The notes under the pieces are model-generated. The model was not told the DNA's origin. It ran no database searches and saw only the letters and a program-made list of their open reading frames with translations. This document shows positions 1 to 6,136 of a stretch of DNA of 14,231 bases, one piece after another. Source of the DNA: DALYJJ01 sp031969915 (lineage in GTDB: Bacteria > Acidobacteriota > Terriglobia > Bryobacterales > Bryobacteraceae); contig DALYJJ010000148.1 in NCBI GenBank assembly GCA_031969915.1, positions 1 through 14,231 on the forward strand, written 5' to 3'. The translations under genes were made by a program, and so were the position numbers. Every line of letters starts with the position of its first letter. Position 1 is the stretch's first letter.

Positions 1-143
1 ACCTATGGTCAGAGATGTTGAGTGAGGGTGGGTTCGACGTGATCCCGAAACCCCTTTGCCATAAGAATGTGACCTGGATATTGGCGTCGGCCTCGCGGCA
101 GTATCCATTGCAGCCCCTCAAAGTCCGGCGTGCGGAGGCTTAG
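1..143 (+). CDS. Response-regulator receiver domain protein, C-terminal end (partial)
   Basis: Reading in the third frame from base 3, the window opens inside a coding sequence of 46 residues that ends at TAG 141-143. It contains GGFDVIPKPL followed by an amphipathic stretch ending ASRQY. A Lys-Pro pair after a short beta strand, followed by the last helix, is the normal end of a CheY-like receiver domain; the Lys is the conserved phosphorylation-switch residue. No output domain follows, so this is either a stand-alone receiver or a protein with its output domain upstream. The stop lies 41 nt before the next start, so it could be co-transcribed with the following genes. Identification rests on a short fragment. 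Confidence 0.6.
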   Translation, partial: LWSEMLSEGGFDVIPKPLCHKNVTWILASASRQYPLQPLKVRRAEA

Positions 144-184
144 CGGGCGGTTTCCAAATCCCCGGCGGAAGGAGGACCCAGACT

Positions 185-322
185 ATGTTTCAGATGTATG
201 CGAAGCGGACCAGGAACAGCCCATGGGAAACCATGCGGGCTCTCGCCCGGCAGTTCGCCGTGCTGTTCGCAACCTTGGCGCTCTTTGGAACTCTTTGCCT
301 GATTATCCTCACCGGCCAATGA
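185..322 (+). CDS. Small single-helix membrane protein (45 aa)
   Basis: A short gene with an ATG at 185 and a perfect Shine-Dalgarno AAGGAGG at 169-175, nine bases upstream. The product has a basic N-terminus (YAKRTRNS) followed by about 20 hydrophobic residues (AVLFATLALFGTLCLIIL) and ends in TGQ. It therefore looks like a small inner-membrane peptide with the basic end in the cytoplasm. Its stop TGA overlaps an ATG of the downstream reading frame (ATGA at 319-322), which suggests translational coupling to the release-factor-like gene. I do not recognise a family. The strong ribosome site and the clean transmembrane segment are the main evidence that it is real; function is unknown. Confidence 0.6.
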   Translation: MFQMYAKRTRNSPWETMRALARQFAVLFATLALFGTLCLIILTGQ

Positions 323-348
323 ACAAAAGGGACAGAAGGAACGGTTTC

Positions 349-1500
349 ATGGAACTGAAGGAATTGCAACGTCACATCACAACGCTTGTCACTCTCGAAG
401 AGTCGGAGGCGCCGGTAGTTAGTTGTTATCTGGACCTTGAGGCAGGCGGCTACCGCACCGTGCTCGGTGAACGTGTCGCCGTCCTGCGTAAGGCGCTTCC
501 GGCGACGGGAAAGCGGCAGGACTTCGAGGCGGCTATTGCGCTGATTGAGGAGTTCCTTGCTCAGGCCGTATCCCGCGAGACGAAGGGCCTCGCCCTGTTT
601 GCCAGGGGAGGGCCCCAGCCCTTCTTCCTGCCCCTTCAATTCCGTGTCCCTCTACCGAACTGGATCGCAGTGAATTCGCTGCCTAACATCTATCACTTGG
701 TGGAGCTCAAAGACACCTACCACCGGTTCGTCGTGATGCTCGCAGCGGCGGATAGCATCCGAATTCTCGGAGTGAACCTGGGCGCAGTCACGCAGCAAGT
801 GTGGGACAGGCGTCCCGAAGTTCGCCGGAGGGTCGGTCGAGGCTGGACCAAAGAGCATTATCAGAATCACCTCCGGGAACGTACGAGCCAGTTCCTGCAG
901 GAAGGAACAGCAGTGCTGGAAAGGCTGATGCTCACTGGAGGCTACAGGCATTTGATCCTGGCTGGAAACCCCGGCGTCACGTCGCGGATCCGGCAAGGGT
1001 TGCCGAAGCAGTTGGCCGCGCTGCTCGTCGATATCGTGCATGCATCGCCCAACGACGAGCTTTCCGATGTGGTCCGGGCCACGCTGCTCAGCTTTATCGA
1101 ACAGGAAGAAGAGGAGTCGGTGGCTCTGGCCGACAAGCTCGAGGAGGCAATCTACACGGATCGCCTGGCGGCCGCCGGCACGCGCGCAAGCTGGGAGGCG
1201 CTGCGATCCCGGCAAGCAGACGTGCTCATCCTCGCGAAAGCCTATTCGCCCGACCCGGGTTGGATTTGCCCGGCATGTGAAGCCATTGAAGTCGAAGCTC
1301 CGATGCCGAGAACGTGCCCGAGGTGCCATGAATCTGAGCTGCAGGCCCTGGACGTAAAGGAAGAGATGGTGCGAGTCGCGGAACTCATCGGCTGCGGAGT
1401 GGAAGTCGTGAACCACAGCGACGCTCTGATTCGCCTTGGCGGCGTCGGTTGCCTGCTTCGCTATCGGTCGCCTGAGCAATACCGTTGGAAGGCGGCTTGA
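349..1500 (+). CDS. eRF1/Vms1-like protein of the bacterial release-factor family (baeRF)
   Basis: A 383-residue protein from ATG 349, which has AGAAGGA (334-340) eight bases upstream; an in-frame ATG at 319 overlaps the preceding stop but has no ribosome site. N-terminal part: APVVSCYLDLE, a common opening in this family. Middle: an eRF1 domain-2-like stretch where RRRVGRGWTKEHY (160-171) sits where eRF1 has its GRGGQ loop, so the catalytic Gln is replaced by Trp/Thr. C-terminal part: a domain-3-like segment with an inserted zinc ribbon (C307, C310, C323, C326) and the ending LIRLGGVGCLLRYR, typical of the L7Ae-like fold. Relatives of eRF1 and Vms1/ANKZF1 act on peptidyl-tRNA in stalled ribosomes. 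Whether this one cuts, only binds tRNA, or does something else is open. Location is presumably cytoplasmic. Placement beside DksA and a stress protein fits a role under starvation or low energy. Confidence 0.75.
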   Translation: MELKELQRHITTLVTLEESEAPVVSCYLDLEAGGYRTVLGERVAVLRKALPATGKRQDFEAAIALIEEFLAQAVSRETKGLALFARGGPQPFFLPLQFRVPLPNWIAVNSLPNIYHLVELKDTYHRFVVMLAAADSIRILGVNLGAVTQQVWDRRPEVRRRVGRGWTKEHYQNHLRERTSQFLQEGTAVLERLMLTGGYRHLILAGNPGVTSRIRQGLPKQLAALLVDIVHASPNDELSDVVRATLLSFIEQEEEESVALADKLEEAIYTDRLAAAGTRASWEALRSRQADVLILAKAYSPDPGWICPACEAIEVEAPMPRTCPRCHESELQALDVKEEMVRVAELIGCGVEVVNHSDALIRLGGVGCLLRYRSPEQYRWKAA

Positions 1501-1583
1501 GCCGGGCATTTCCGATCATGAACAGGGATGATCATGCAGCGCTTCAAAGTTCCATCAACCTGACTCGATCATTCGGCGCAACC

Positions 1584-1600
1584 TGGCACTCGGAGTGCCA
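1584..1600. promoter_or_regulatory. 17-bp perfect palindrome, candidate operator
   Basis: TGGCACTCGGAGTGCCA has 8-bp arms around a single central G. It ends six bases before the Shine-Dalgarno site of the stress-protein gene at 1621, in the only sizeable gap (120 nt) of this cluster. That position fits an operator for a dimeric regulator or a short hairpin next to the ribosome site. It also matches a sigma-54 promoter in spacing (GG, ten bases, GC), but the -12 half is GTGC and the implied start would fall inside the ribosome site, so I prefer the operator reading. Confidence 0.4.
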
Positions 1601-1620
1601 ACCGTGAAGGAGGTACGAGT

Positions 1621-2271
1621 ATGCGAACCCTTGTGGCTGTATTTCAAGAATTGGCCGAAGCCGAGCACGCGTTCCAGGAACTGGTGGACGGCGGAGTCTC
1701 GCGCGAAAGCATCAGCATCGTGGCTCATGGAGGTAAGTGCGGTCCGGCGGTTGGGCCGGTGCCTGCTCTTACTTCCGCAACTTCTCTCGGAGCGGCAGCC
1801 GCGGTCGGCGGCCTCGGTGGTTTCACCATTGCCATGGTCGCTCTGGCGTTTCCCGGAATCGGCCCGATCTTGGCGGCCGGACCTATTGCTGCGGAGCTCC
1901 TGGCCGGAGGTATCGGCTCCGTGGCGGGCGGCGTCATCAGTTGGCTGAAGCACATGGGTGTTCCGGATAGCGACGCCGGCTCCTACTGCGAGGCAGTCCG
2001 CCGAGGTGGAATCATCCTGAGCGTTGAGGTTCCGGATGAGCGTGCCGCCGCCGCGGAGCAAATCATCGGAGAACACCGGCTCGTCGACATGGAGGCAAGC
2101 ACCTTGGAATGGCACCGGCAGGGCTGGAAGCGCTTCGAGCCTGGCGAACAGCCCGCCGCTCAGCGCGGAGCCGTCCGCTATTTGCCCTTCGATCCCGAAA
2201 GCCTGAGGCCGAGTGTTCGGAGGGAAAAAGCCGCGCGCCGCGCGGTCCGCTCATACGTCCGCGTCTCGTGA
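1621..2271 (+). CDS. YflT/general stress protein 17M-like, glycine-rich membrane protein
   Basis: A 216-residue protein with ATG 1621 seven bases after a perfect AAGGAGG (1607-1613). The N-terminus (TLVAVFQELAEAEHAFQEL to ISIVAHGG) follows the alpha/beta pattern of the general stress protein 17M-like domain: a short strand, a helix rich in Ala/Glu, and a second strand. Residues about 57-110 are two Gly/Ala-rich hydrophobic runs (LGAAAAVGGLGGF, AFPGIGPILAAGPIAA), like glycine-zipper membrane segments. After them the fold seems to resume with RRGGIILSVEVPDE and a WHRQGW motif, which I recall at the end of related proteins. The tail is basic (RREKAARRAVRS). Function is unknown beyond association with stress. 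The cytochrome gene begins 64 nt downstream. Confidence 0.6.
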   Translation: MRTLVAVFQELAEAEHAFQELVDGGVSRESISIVAHGGKCGPAVGPVPALTSATSLGAAAAVGGLGGFTIAMVALAFPGIGPILAAGPIAAELLAGGIGSVAGGVISWLKHMGVPDSDAGSYCEAVRRGGIILSVEVPDERAAAAEQIIGEHRLVDMEASTLEWHRQGWKRFEPGEQPAAQRGAVRYLPFDPESLRPSVRREKAARRAVRSYVRVS

Positions 2272-2335
2272 GCAGACGGCGAGCGGGATGGATTCGCGGA
2301 CCTTTCGTCCGGCAGTTTTCAATAAGGAGAAGATC

Positions 2336-2662
2336 TTGACTCGATTACTTGTTCTGATTATCTGCACTCCTCTCTTGGGGTACGCGCAAGCTCCTGCTGG
2401 AGCGGACCCCGGGAGAGTTGCCTATGAGAAGCGATGCAGGACCTGTCATGGCGCCTCAGGCGAGGGCAACGCGTCGATCGCTCGGGCCTTGAAAGTTGAG
2501 CTGAGGGACCTGCGATCGCCTGAAGTGCAGAAGAAATCGGAAGCGGAACTAAAGCGCGACATGCTGGGCGGCTACGGCAAGAAGAAACCCCTCAAGCTGT
2601 CAGAAAAAGAAGTCACCGACGTCACCAGCTATGTCCGCTCCCTGGCCAAGAACAAGAAGTAG
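2336..2662 (+). CDS. Short secreted c-type cytochrome, TTG start
   Basis: A 108-residue protein. I choose TTG 2336 because AAGGAG (2324-2329) lies six bases upstream and translation then opens with a short signal peptide (TRLLVLIICTPLLGYAQA, cleavage near residue 17-19); the longer in-frame ATG at 2213 lies inside the preceding gene. The heme site is CRTCH (34-38), followed by the usual GxxGxG-like turn (GASGEG). The C-terminal helix VTDVTSYVRSL is normal for class I cytochromes. In this family the sixth ligand is the Met of a GKGKMP-like turn; here the turn reads GYGKKKP, placing Lys84 there. The only other Met, M76, lies eight residues earlier. It should act in the periplasm as an electron carrier, partner unknown. 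Confidence 0.8.
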   Translation: MTRLLVLIICTPLLGYAQAPAGADPGRVAYEKRCRTCHGASGEGNASIARALKVELRDLRSPEVQKKSEAELKRDMLGGYGKKKPLKLSEKEVTDVTSYVRSLAKNKK

Positions 2663-2777
2663 GACGCGTCGACACGTTGCGGCTTCACGGCTCGGGACGT
2701 AATGACACGGCGGCCGCGATGTGTTCCAGTAAGATCCCTCGGCGCAAATTGCTGAAGTGTCAAGAAAGGCAGCATCA

Positions 2778-3134
2778 ATGAGGAGATCAGATAGTAAAGT
2801 CAGTTTGGCGAACTGCCTCGCGCTCTTGCTCGCCAAGAGGGCGGAGCTGTTACCAAGGCGTCCTATCAAGTTCGATTCGTCAGCCCATGCGGGACACCCG
2901 CCGAATGAGGATCAAGTGATGCTCCACCATGACGAGTACGTCTCGATCAAGCTCAGCGACTTGGAGCACGATCAACTCAGGCGGATCGAAGCCGCCCTGG
3001 AGCGATTGGATTCCGGACAGTACGGATCCTGCATCGAATGCGGTGGGACGATCTCTGCAAGGCGCCTGGAAGCAATCCCGTGGGCGACTCGGTGCGTCCA
3101 GTGCGAGGACGACCTTGGTGCGGTCCCTATGTAA
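2778..3134 (+). CDS. DksA/TraR-family C4 zinc-finger protein
   Basis: A 118-residue protein from ATG 2778, with GAAAGG (2764-2769) eight bases upstream; a GTG at 2757 is possible but has no ribosome site. The C-terminal half is diagnostic: a helix LRRIEAALERLDSGQYGSC followed by CIEC, 17 residues, then CVQC (C85, C88, C106, C109) with the signature RRLEAIPWATRC between. Family members bind the RNA polymerase secondary channel and alter initiation, often with ppGpp. The N-terminal half is short for a full DksA coiled coil, and I cannot see a clear pair of tip aspartates; the nearest acidic stretch is PPNEDQV (41-47). It may be a TraR-like or regulatory variant. It follows the cytochrome by 115 nt in the same direction. 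Confidence 0.8.
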   Translation: MRRSDSKVSLANCLALLLAKRAELLPRRPIKFDSSAHAGHPPNEDQVMLHHDEYVSIKLSDLEHDQLRRIEAALERLDSGQYGSCIECGGTISARRLEAIPWATRCVQCEDDLGAVPM

Positions 3135-3227
3135 CCGTGACGACCCGCAAGGCCGATGGAGCGACGGAAATCACACGCTGCGGGGCGGCCCATTGGGAGC
3201 CCTGCCGGAGAAAGAAGGAGGTGCTCA

Positions 3228-3404
3228 ATGCTGTCTCAACCGGATTTCCCGACCGAATGGACCATTTGGCGTGAGGACGGCGAAGATCGCGCGCGTGATG
3301 GCCAACGAGATGACACCGGAGCGCAGAACGCGATTCCAGGCGGCGAAGGCGATATCCAACCGACGCCGGCTCGCCCAGCCGAAACGAGCGCCGTGGCTGC
3401 GTGA
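3228..3404 (+). CDS. Small hydrophilic hypothetical protein (58 aa)
   Basis: ATG 3228 is preceded at six bases by a perfect AAGGAGG (3215-3221), the best reason to believe in this gene. The product is very polar: it opens LSQPDFPTEWTIWRED and continues rich in Asp, Glu, Arg, Gly and Pro, with no hydrophobic core and no motif I recognise. It is probably disordered or a partner-binding peptide. It lies at the end of the + strand stress cluster and converges on the small - strand membrane gene at 3430. The composition could also arise by chance in GC-rich DNA, so the call depends on the ribosome site. Confidence 0.4.
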   Translation: MLSQPDFPTEWTIWREDGEDRARDGQRDDTGAQNAIPGGEGDIQPTPARPAETSAVAA

Positions 3405-3429
3405 GCGGAAGGTGCCGCCTCCGGCCAGC

Positions 3430-3609
3430 CTATGACGCACGCAGGATTCGCATGATGCTTCCGGTGATGTACAGCGCAGCCACTATGAACAGCCACAGAT
3501 ACATCGGCGGCGCTTTCAAGGTTGTCAGTAACTGCCGGCGGCGGAGGTTGAGTTTCCCGCGAGACGTTGGGCGATCATCGGTCGATGTTATTCCCTTGCC
3601 CGTTGACAT
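3430..3609 (-). CDS. Small C-tail-anchored membrane protein (59 aa)
   Basis: On the - strand an ATG (3607-3609) opens a 59-residue frame ending at TAG (3430-3432). A GGCGGAG ribosome-site-like sequence lies about eight bases upstream. The first 35 residues are polar and strongly basic (GKLNLRRRQLLTTLK). They are followed by one hydrophobic segment, YLWLFIVAALYITGSIMRIL, and a four-residue tail. A basic cytosolic part plus one C-terminal helix gives a textbook small membrane protein with positive-inside orientation. No family recognised. It stands alone between two + strand elements, the 58-residue gene and the broken gene at 3644. The alternative reading, that the + strand is coding here, gives only an implausible Arg-rich frame. 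Confidence 0.5.
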   Translation of the reverse strand: MSTGKGITSTDDRPTSRGKLNLRRRQLLTTLKAPPMYLWLFIVAALYITGSIMRILRAS

Positions 3610-3643
3610 CGTCGAAGCTCCGCCAATGTCCTAGGCACGCGCG

Positions 3644-3847
3644 ATGCCAAATGCAGTCACTCTCCGCGCCGATGCAACGCGCCCCTGGGTGGACCAGGTG
3701 GAACAGCGTGTTTGCGGCGTTCGATCAGACCGCCGCCGATGAAGCCGCGCCTTCCAGATCCTGAATCGCCTCGTCGAGGAAGCCGGACCCACCCCCGAGG
3801 GCGGCCGCGCCGCCCTTCTCGCTGCCTGGGTGCGGAGCGCCCGCTAG
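3644..3847 (+). pseudogene. Short unknown gene broken by two compensating frameshifts
   Basis: Three pieces of protein-like sequence follow each other in order on the + strand. Frame A starts at ATG 3644 and reads VTLRADATRPWVDQVEQRV, then hits TGA at 3740. From about 3711 frame B reads FAAFDQTAADEA, then hits a stop near 3761. From 3752 frame A again reads FQILNRLVEEAGPTPEGG and continues AALLAAWVRSAR to TAG 3845. One gain and one loss of frame, about 45 bases apart, would join them into one protein of about 66 residues. The family is unknown to me. It is either a decayed gene or two sequencing indels; there is no clear ribosome site before the ATG. Confidence 0.45.
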
Positions 3848-3856
3848 CCCGCCCCG

Positions 3857-4468
3857 TTACACCCCCTTCGTGAGCACCCACGTGGTCATCGATCGCTGAT
3901 CCTCCACCACCGTCGTCTTCAGCGGATCCAGCCGCCGCGCCCCCAACGCCCGCTCCCAGCGCGCCAGCGCCTCCGCCGTCACCAGGTACCGCTCCGAGCC
4001 GTCCGGCAAACCGTACCGGCCCCGCCCCAGCGGCCGCACCCGTGCTTCCATGCCGATCGACGAAGCCAGCCGGCAGAAGAACACACCTCCGGGCCGCAGC
4101 ACCCGCCAGCTACCGCGCAGCATCGCTTCGAAATGCTCCTCGTCCCGCGCAAAGTGCAGCACCGCGCTGCTCAGCACCACGTCGGCCATCCCCTCGGGGA
4201 ACGACATCGCCTCCACCCGCTCCCAGCGGAAGTGCTCCGCCGGCAACTCCGGCGCCAGCGCCCCCGCCAGCCGCCGCACTCCCTCCACCGCCGCCTCGTC
4301 TTCGTCCACGCCGAACACCCGATACCCGTTGCGCAGAAAGTACACCAGGTTCCGCCCCCCGCCGCACCCCGCGTCCAGCACCGTGGCGCCCGCCGGAATC
4401 CGCCCCCGCAACACCTGGTCGAAAAGGTAAATGTCGATCTGCCCGAAGGCCTCTTCCAATGGCGTCAT
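3857..4468 (-). CDS. Class I SAM-dependent methyltransferase
   Basis: A 203-residue single-domain Rossmann methyltransferase. Motif I is VLDAGCGGGRN (30-40), the SAM-binding glycine loop. The acidic residue after strand 2 is in VFGVDEDE (51-58), the strand-4 region is MADVVLSSAVLHFA (94-107), and LRPGG (124-128) precedes strand 5. The order and spacing match the Methyltransf_11/25 type that acts on small molecules. The substrate cannot be read from the sequence. The C-terminal part (TAEALARWERALG, then a strand with TTWVLTKG) is usual for this type. It is 46 nt downstream of the secreted esterase in the same direction, so the two probably share a transcript, though an enzymatic link is not evident. 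It is cytoplasmic. Confidence 0.85.
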   Translation of the reverse strand: MTPLEEAFGQIDIYLFDQVLRGRIPAGATVLDAGCGGGRNLVYFLRNGYRVFGVDEDEAAVEGVRRLAGALAPELPAEHFRWERVEAMSFPEGMADVVLSSAVLHFARDEEHFEAMLRGSWRVLRPGGVFFCRLASSIGMEARVRPLGRGRYGLPDGSERYLVTAEALARWERALGARRLDPLKTTVVEDQRSMTTWVLTKGV

Positions 4469-4514
4469 CGCTCAGCAATCCCTCGATCCGGCGTCACCCG
4501 GGACGCCATACCGC

Positions 4515-5585
4515 TCACCTCTTCTTCGTCGCCTTCGGAAATTCCAGGTTCGCCCCAAAGAACGGCGCCATCGTCTTCTCGATCCGCTCCGCTACCCGGT
4601 TCGTGTGATTGCCTTCGTAGATCTCAAACGCGTGCGGAATCCCGTATCGCTCCAGCGCCTCATGCAATTGCCGCGTCGTCGACGTGATCGAACCCTCCTG
4701 CGTCCCCGCGTCCACACCGATCGCCCGCAGCCGCCGCAGCGAATAAATGTACTGGTCGAGCATCGCCAGCGGCGCATTCGCCGCCCACTTCGCCGCAATC
4801 TCCGGTTGCCATACGCCCCCCTTCACCGTCAGGTCCAGGAAGAACGGCGGGTTCTTCGGATTCGGCGACCATGCCGCGCCCGACGCCAGCGTTGCCTTGG
4901 TCATGAAGTCCGCCTTCTCCACCTCCTCCGGCTGGATCTTCTCCACCTTCGCCAGCCACGGCGCCGCGGCCCCCGGCGGCGGCGTCACGTTCGCGGAGAG
5001 GCAGCACGGATTCAGCGCGTAAATGCTCGAGAAAACATCCCCGTACTTCATCCCGATCCGCAACGTCCCATACCCGCCCATCGAGTGCCCCGCCAGCCCG
5101 CGGCTCTCCCGCCGCGCCACCGTCCGGTAACGCCCGTCTACGAACGCCACCAGTTCCCGCGCCACAAACTCCTCCCAATCCCCCGTGGCCGGCGACTTCG
5201 AGTACATACTGCCCCCAAACCGCGTGTAGGCGTTCGGCATCACCACGATCATCTCCGGCACCCCGGCCGCGAACGCCCGGTTCAAGACATCCGCTGCGTT
5301 GATCCAGTGCTTCACCCGCCCGAACCACTTGGCGTCACTGTCGGTGAACCCGTGCAGCAGGTAGATCACCGGATACCGCCGGCTCTTCTCCCGGCCATAA
5401 CTTGGAGGTAAGTAGACCGTCACGTCCCGGTCCGCCGGATCGCCCGAGAGATTCCCCTCCAGGCTCTTCCCGTGCAGCGAAGTCACCTCTACCGTCCCCG
5501 TCTGCGCCTGCGCCTCTAACTCTGTCATCGTCAGCCATCCCGCGGCGCAAACTGCCGCCGCCATCCACCACCGTCGCAATCTCAC
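4515..5585 (-). CDS. Secreted alpha/beta-hydrolase esterase (esterase D/antigen 85-like family)
   Basis: A 356-residue protein with a GTG start; GAGGAGG lies about 12 bases upstream on the - strand (near 5598-5604), slightly far but strong. A signal peptide covers residues 1 to about 27 (RLRRWW, hydrophobic run, AQAQ), so it is exported. YPVIYLLHGF (71-80) supplies the strand and oxyanion-hole turn, GHSMGG (166-171) has the nucleophile Ser168, and the catalytic His is probably His327 in YEGNHTNR. The acid is likely in VDAGTQEGS (291-299), where the family usually has Asp after the strand; Asp292 or Glu297 could serve. This architecture is the PF00756 putative esterase family (feruloyl esterases, enterobactin esterases, esterase D). 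Substrate unknown; feruloyl or acetyl ester hydrolysis on plant polymers is a reasonable guess. Confidence 0.85.
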   Translation of the reverse strand: MRLRRWWMAAAVCAAGWLTMTELEAQAQTGTVEVTSLHGKSLEGNLSGDPADRDVTVYLPPSYGREKSRRYPVIYLLHGFTDSDAKWFGRVKHWINAADVLNRAFAAGVPEMIVVMPNAYTRFGGSMYSKSPATGDWEEFVARELVAFVDGRYRTVARRESRGLAGHSMGGYGTLRIGMKYGDVFSSIYALNPCCLSANVTPPPGAAAPWLAKVEKIQPEEVEKADFMTKATLASGAAWSPNPKNPPFFLDLTVKGGVWQPEIAAKWAANAPLAMLDQYIYSLRRLRAIGVDAGTQEGSITSTTRQLHEALERYGIPHAFEIYEGNHTNRVAERIEKTMAPFFGANLEFPKATKKR

Positions 5586-5855
5586 AGGATTAACGGACCT
5601 CCTCGGTCGTGTTTACATCTCCAGCTCCACCATCGTAAGCCGAGAACGCGTCTCCCCGCACCGCTTCCCGCCTCCTCTCCCGCCATAAGTTCCCAGTTCT
5701 TCAGGCTCTTCCACGTCGTCACCATCCGATTTCCACCGCCCCAAAACACCCCCGGCCACCCGCTCTGGCCCTTATCTTGATTCCTTCGTCTGCATTTAGA
5801 TTAAAAAGACCAAAAGTTCTTTTATTTTTGTAACGCCCATGGTAGCATCGACCAA
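5586..5855. other. Divergent intergenic region with AT-rich promoter-like patch
   Basis: This stretch separates the - strand esterase from the + strand receptor gene. Bases 5790-5833 are strikingly AT-rich for this window (several A and T runs) and carry a TTGATT (5777-5782) and TTAAAA (5801-5806) pair 18 bases apart, a weak fit to a + strand sigma-70-type promoter. Divergent promoters probably lie here. The part nearer the esterase (5620-5770) is purine-rich on the - strand and gives short protein-like readings in more than one frame, but no frame is open with a believable start. Confidence 0.4.
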
Positions 5856-6136
5856 CTAACTTGGCTTTTTAGGCCAGTTGGGGTGGCCAGGTTCGGGCTC
5901 CGTTTGCCCCCGCGAGCGGAGTTGTGGACCTTCGCCAGCGAACGAAGGCGTGTCGCGCCTTCCTCCCATCGCCGGCGGAGGCCTTGCGACGAACCCGCTC
6001 CGGCCCGCTCCGGCGGCTTGGCCCCCGTAGGCAGAATCAGTGTCTCTCGTGTTCGGGCCGACGTGTGTTCGAACGGCGCGCGGTTCCCGATGCGCCGCCT
6101 GAGGATGCCCGGGAAGACTGGAAAGGAAGGTCTCGC
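5856..6136 (+). promoter_or_regulatory. Long, GC-rich, potentially structured 5' leader of the TonB-dependent receptor
   Basis: About 280 nt between the AT-rich promoter-like patch and the receptor ATG hold no believable gene. They hold several possible hairpins: CCTTCG/CGAAGG with an 8-nt loop (5929-5948), CTCCG/CGGAG (about 5899-5922), CCTCC/GGAGG (5962-5981), AACTTGGC/GCCAGTT with one bulge around a T run (about 5857-5880), and the perfect palindrome GTTCGAAC (6067-6074). The leader ends in GAAAGGAAGG (6121-6130), the ribosome site. I do not recognise a known riboswitch. In GC-rich DNA short hairpins are expected by chance. Confidence 0.3.

Noticed and set aside
652..1509. Long minus-strand open frame (285 codons) opposite the release-factor-like gene
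   Set aside because: It is the antisense shadow of a gene with recognisable domains; its own translation is rich in Arg, His and Cys with no family features.
1514..1536. Repeated GATCATG around a spacer between the release-factor-like and stress-protein genes
   Set aside because: Only 6-7 bases, and GATC-type palindromes are common; too short to call.
1584..1599. Sigma-54 promoter (GG-N10-GC) before the stress-protein gene
   Set aside because: The -12 element is GTGC, and the implied start near 1610 would cut the ribosome site; the perfect palindrome explains the match better.
3401..3634. 77-codon plus-strand frame
   Set aside because: No ribosome site and an Arg-rich, featureless product; the minus strand gives a better small membrane protein here.
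4431..5411. 326-codon plus-strand open frame opposite the esterase and methyltransferase
   Set aside because: Arg/Pro/His-rich shadow; the minus strand encodes two clear enzymes.
5620..5770. Protein-like readings on the minus strand (TTWKSLKNWELM in one frame, TRSRLTMVELEM in another)
   Set aside because: They are in different frames without a supported start; probably chance in purine-rich DNA, though a decayed gene cannot be excluded.
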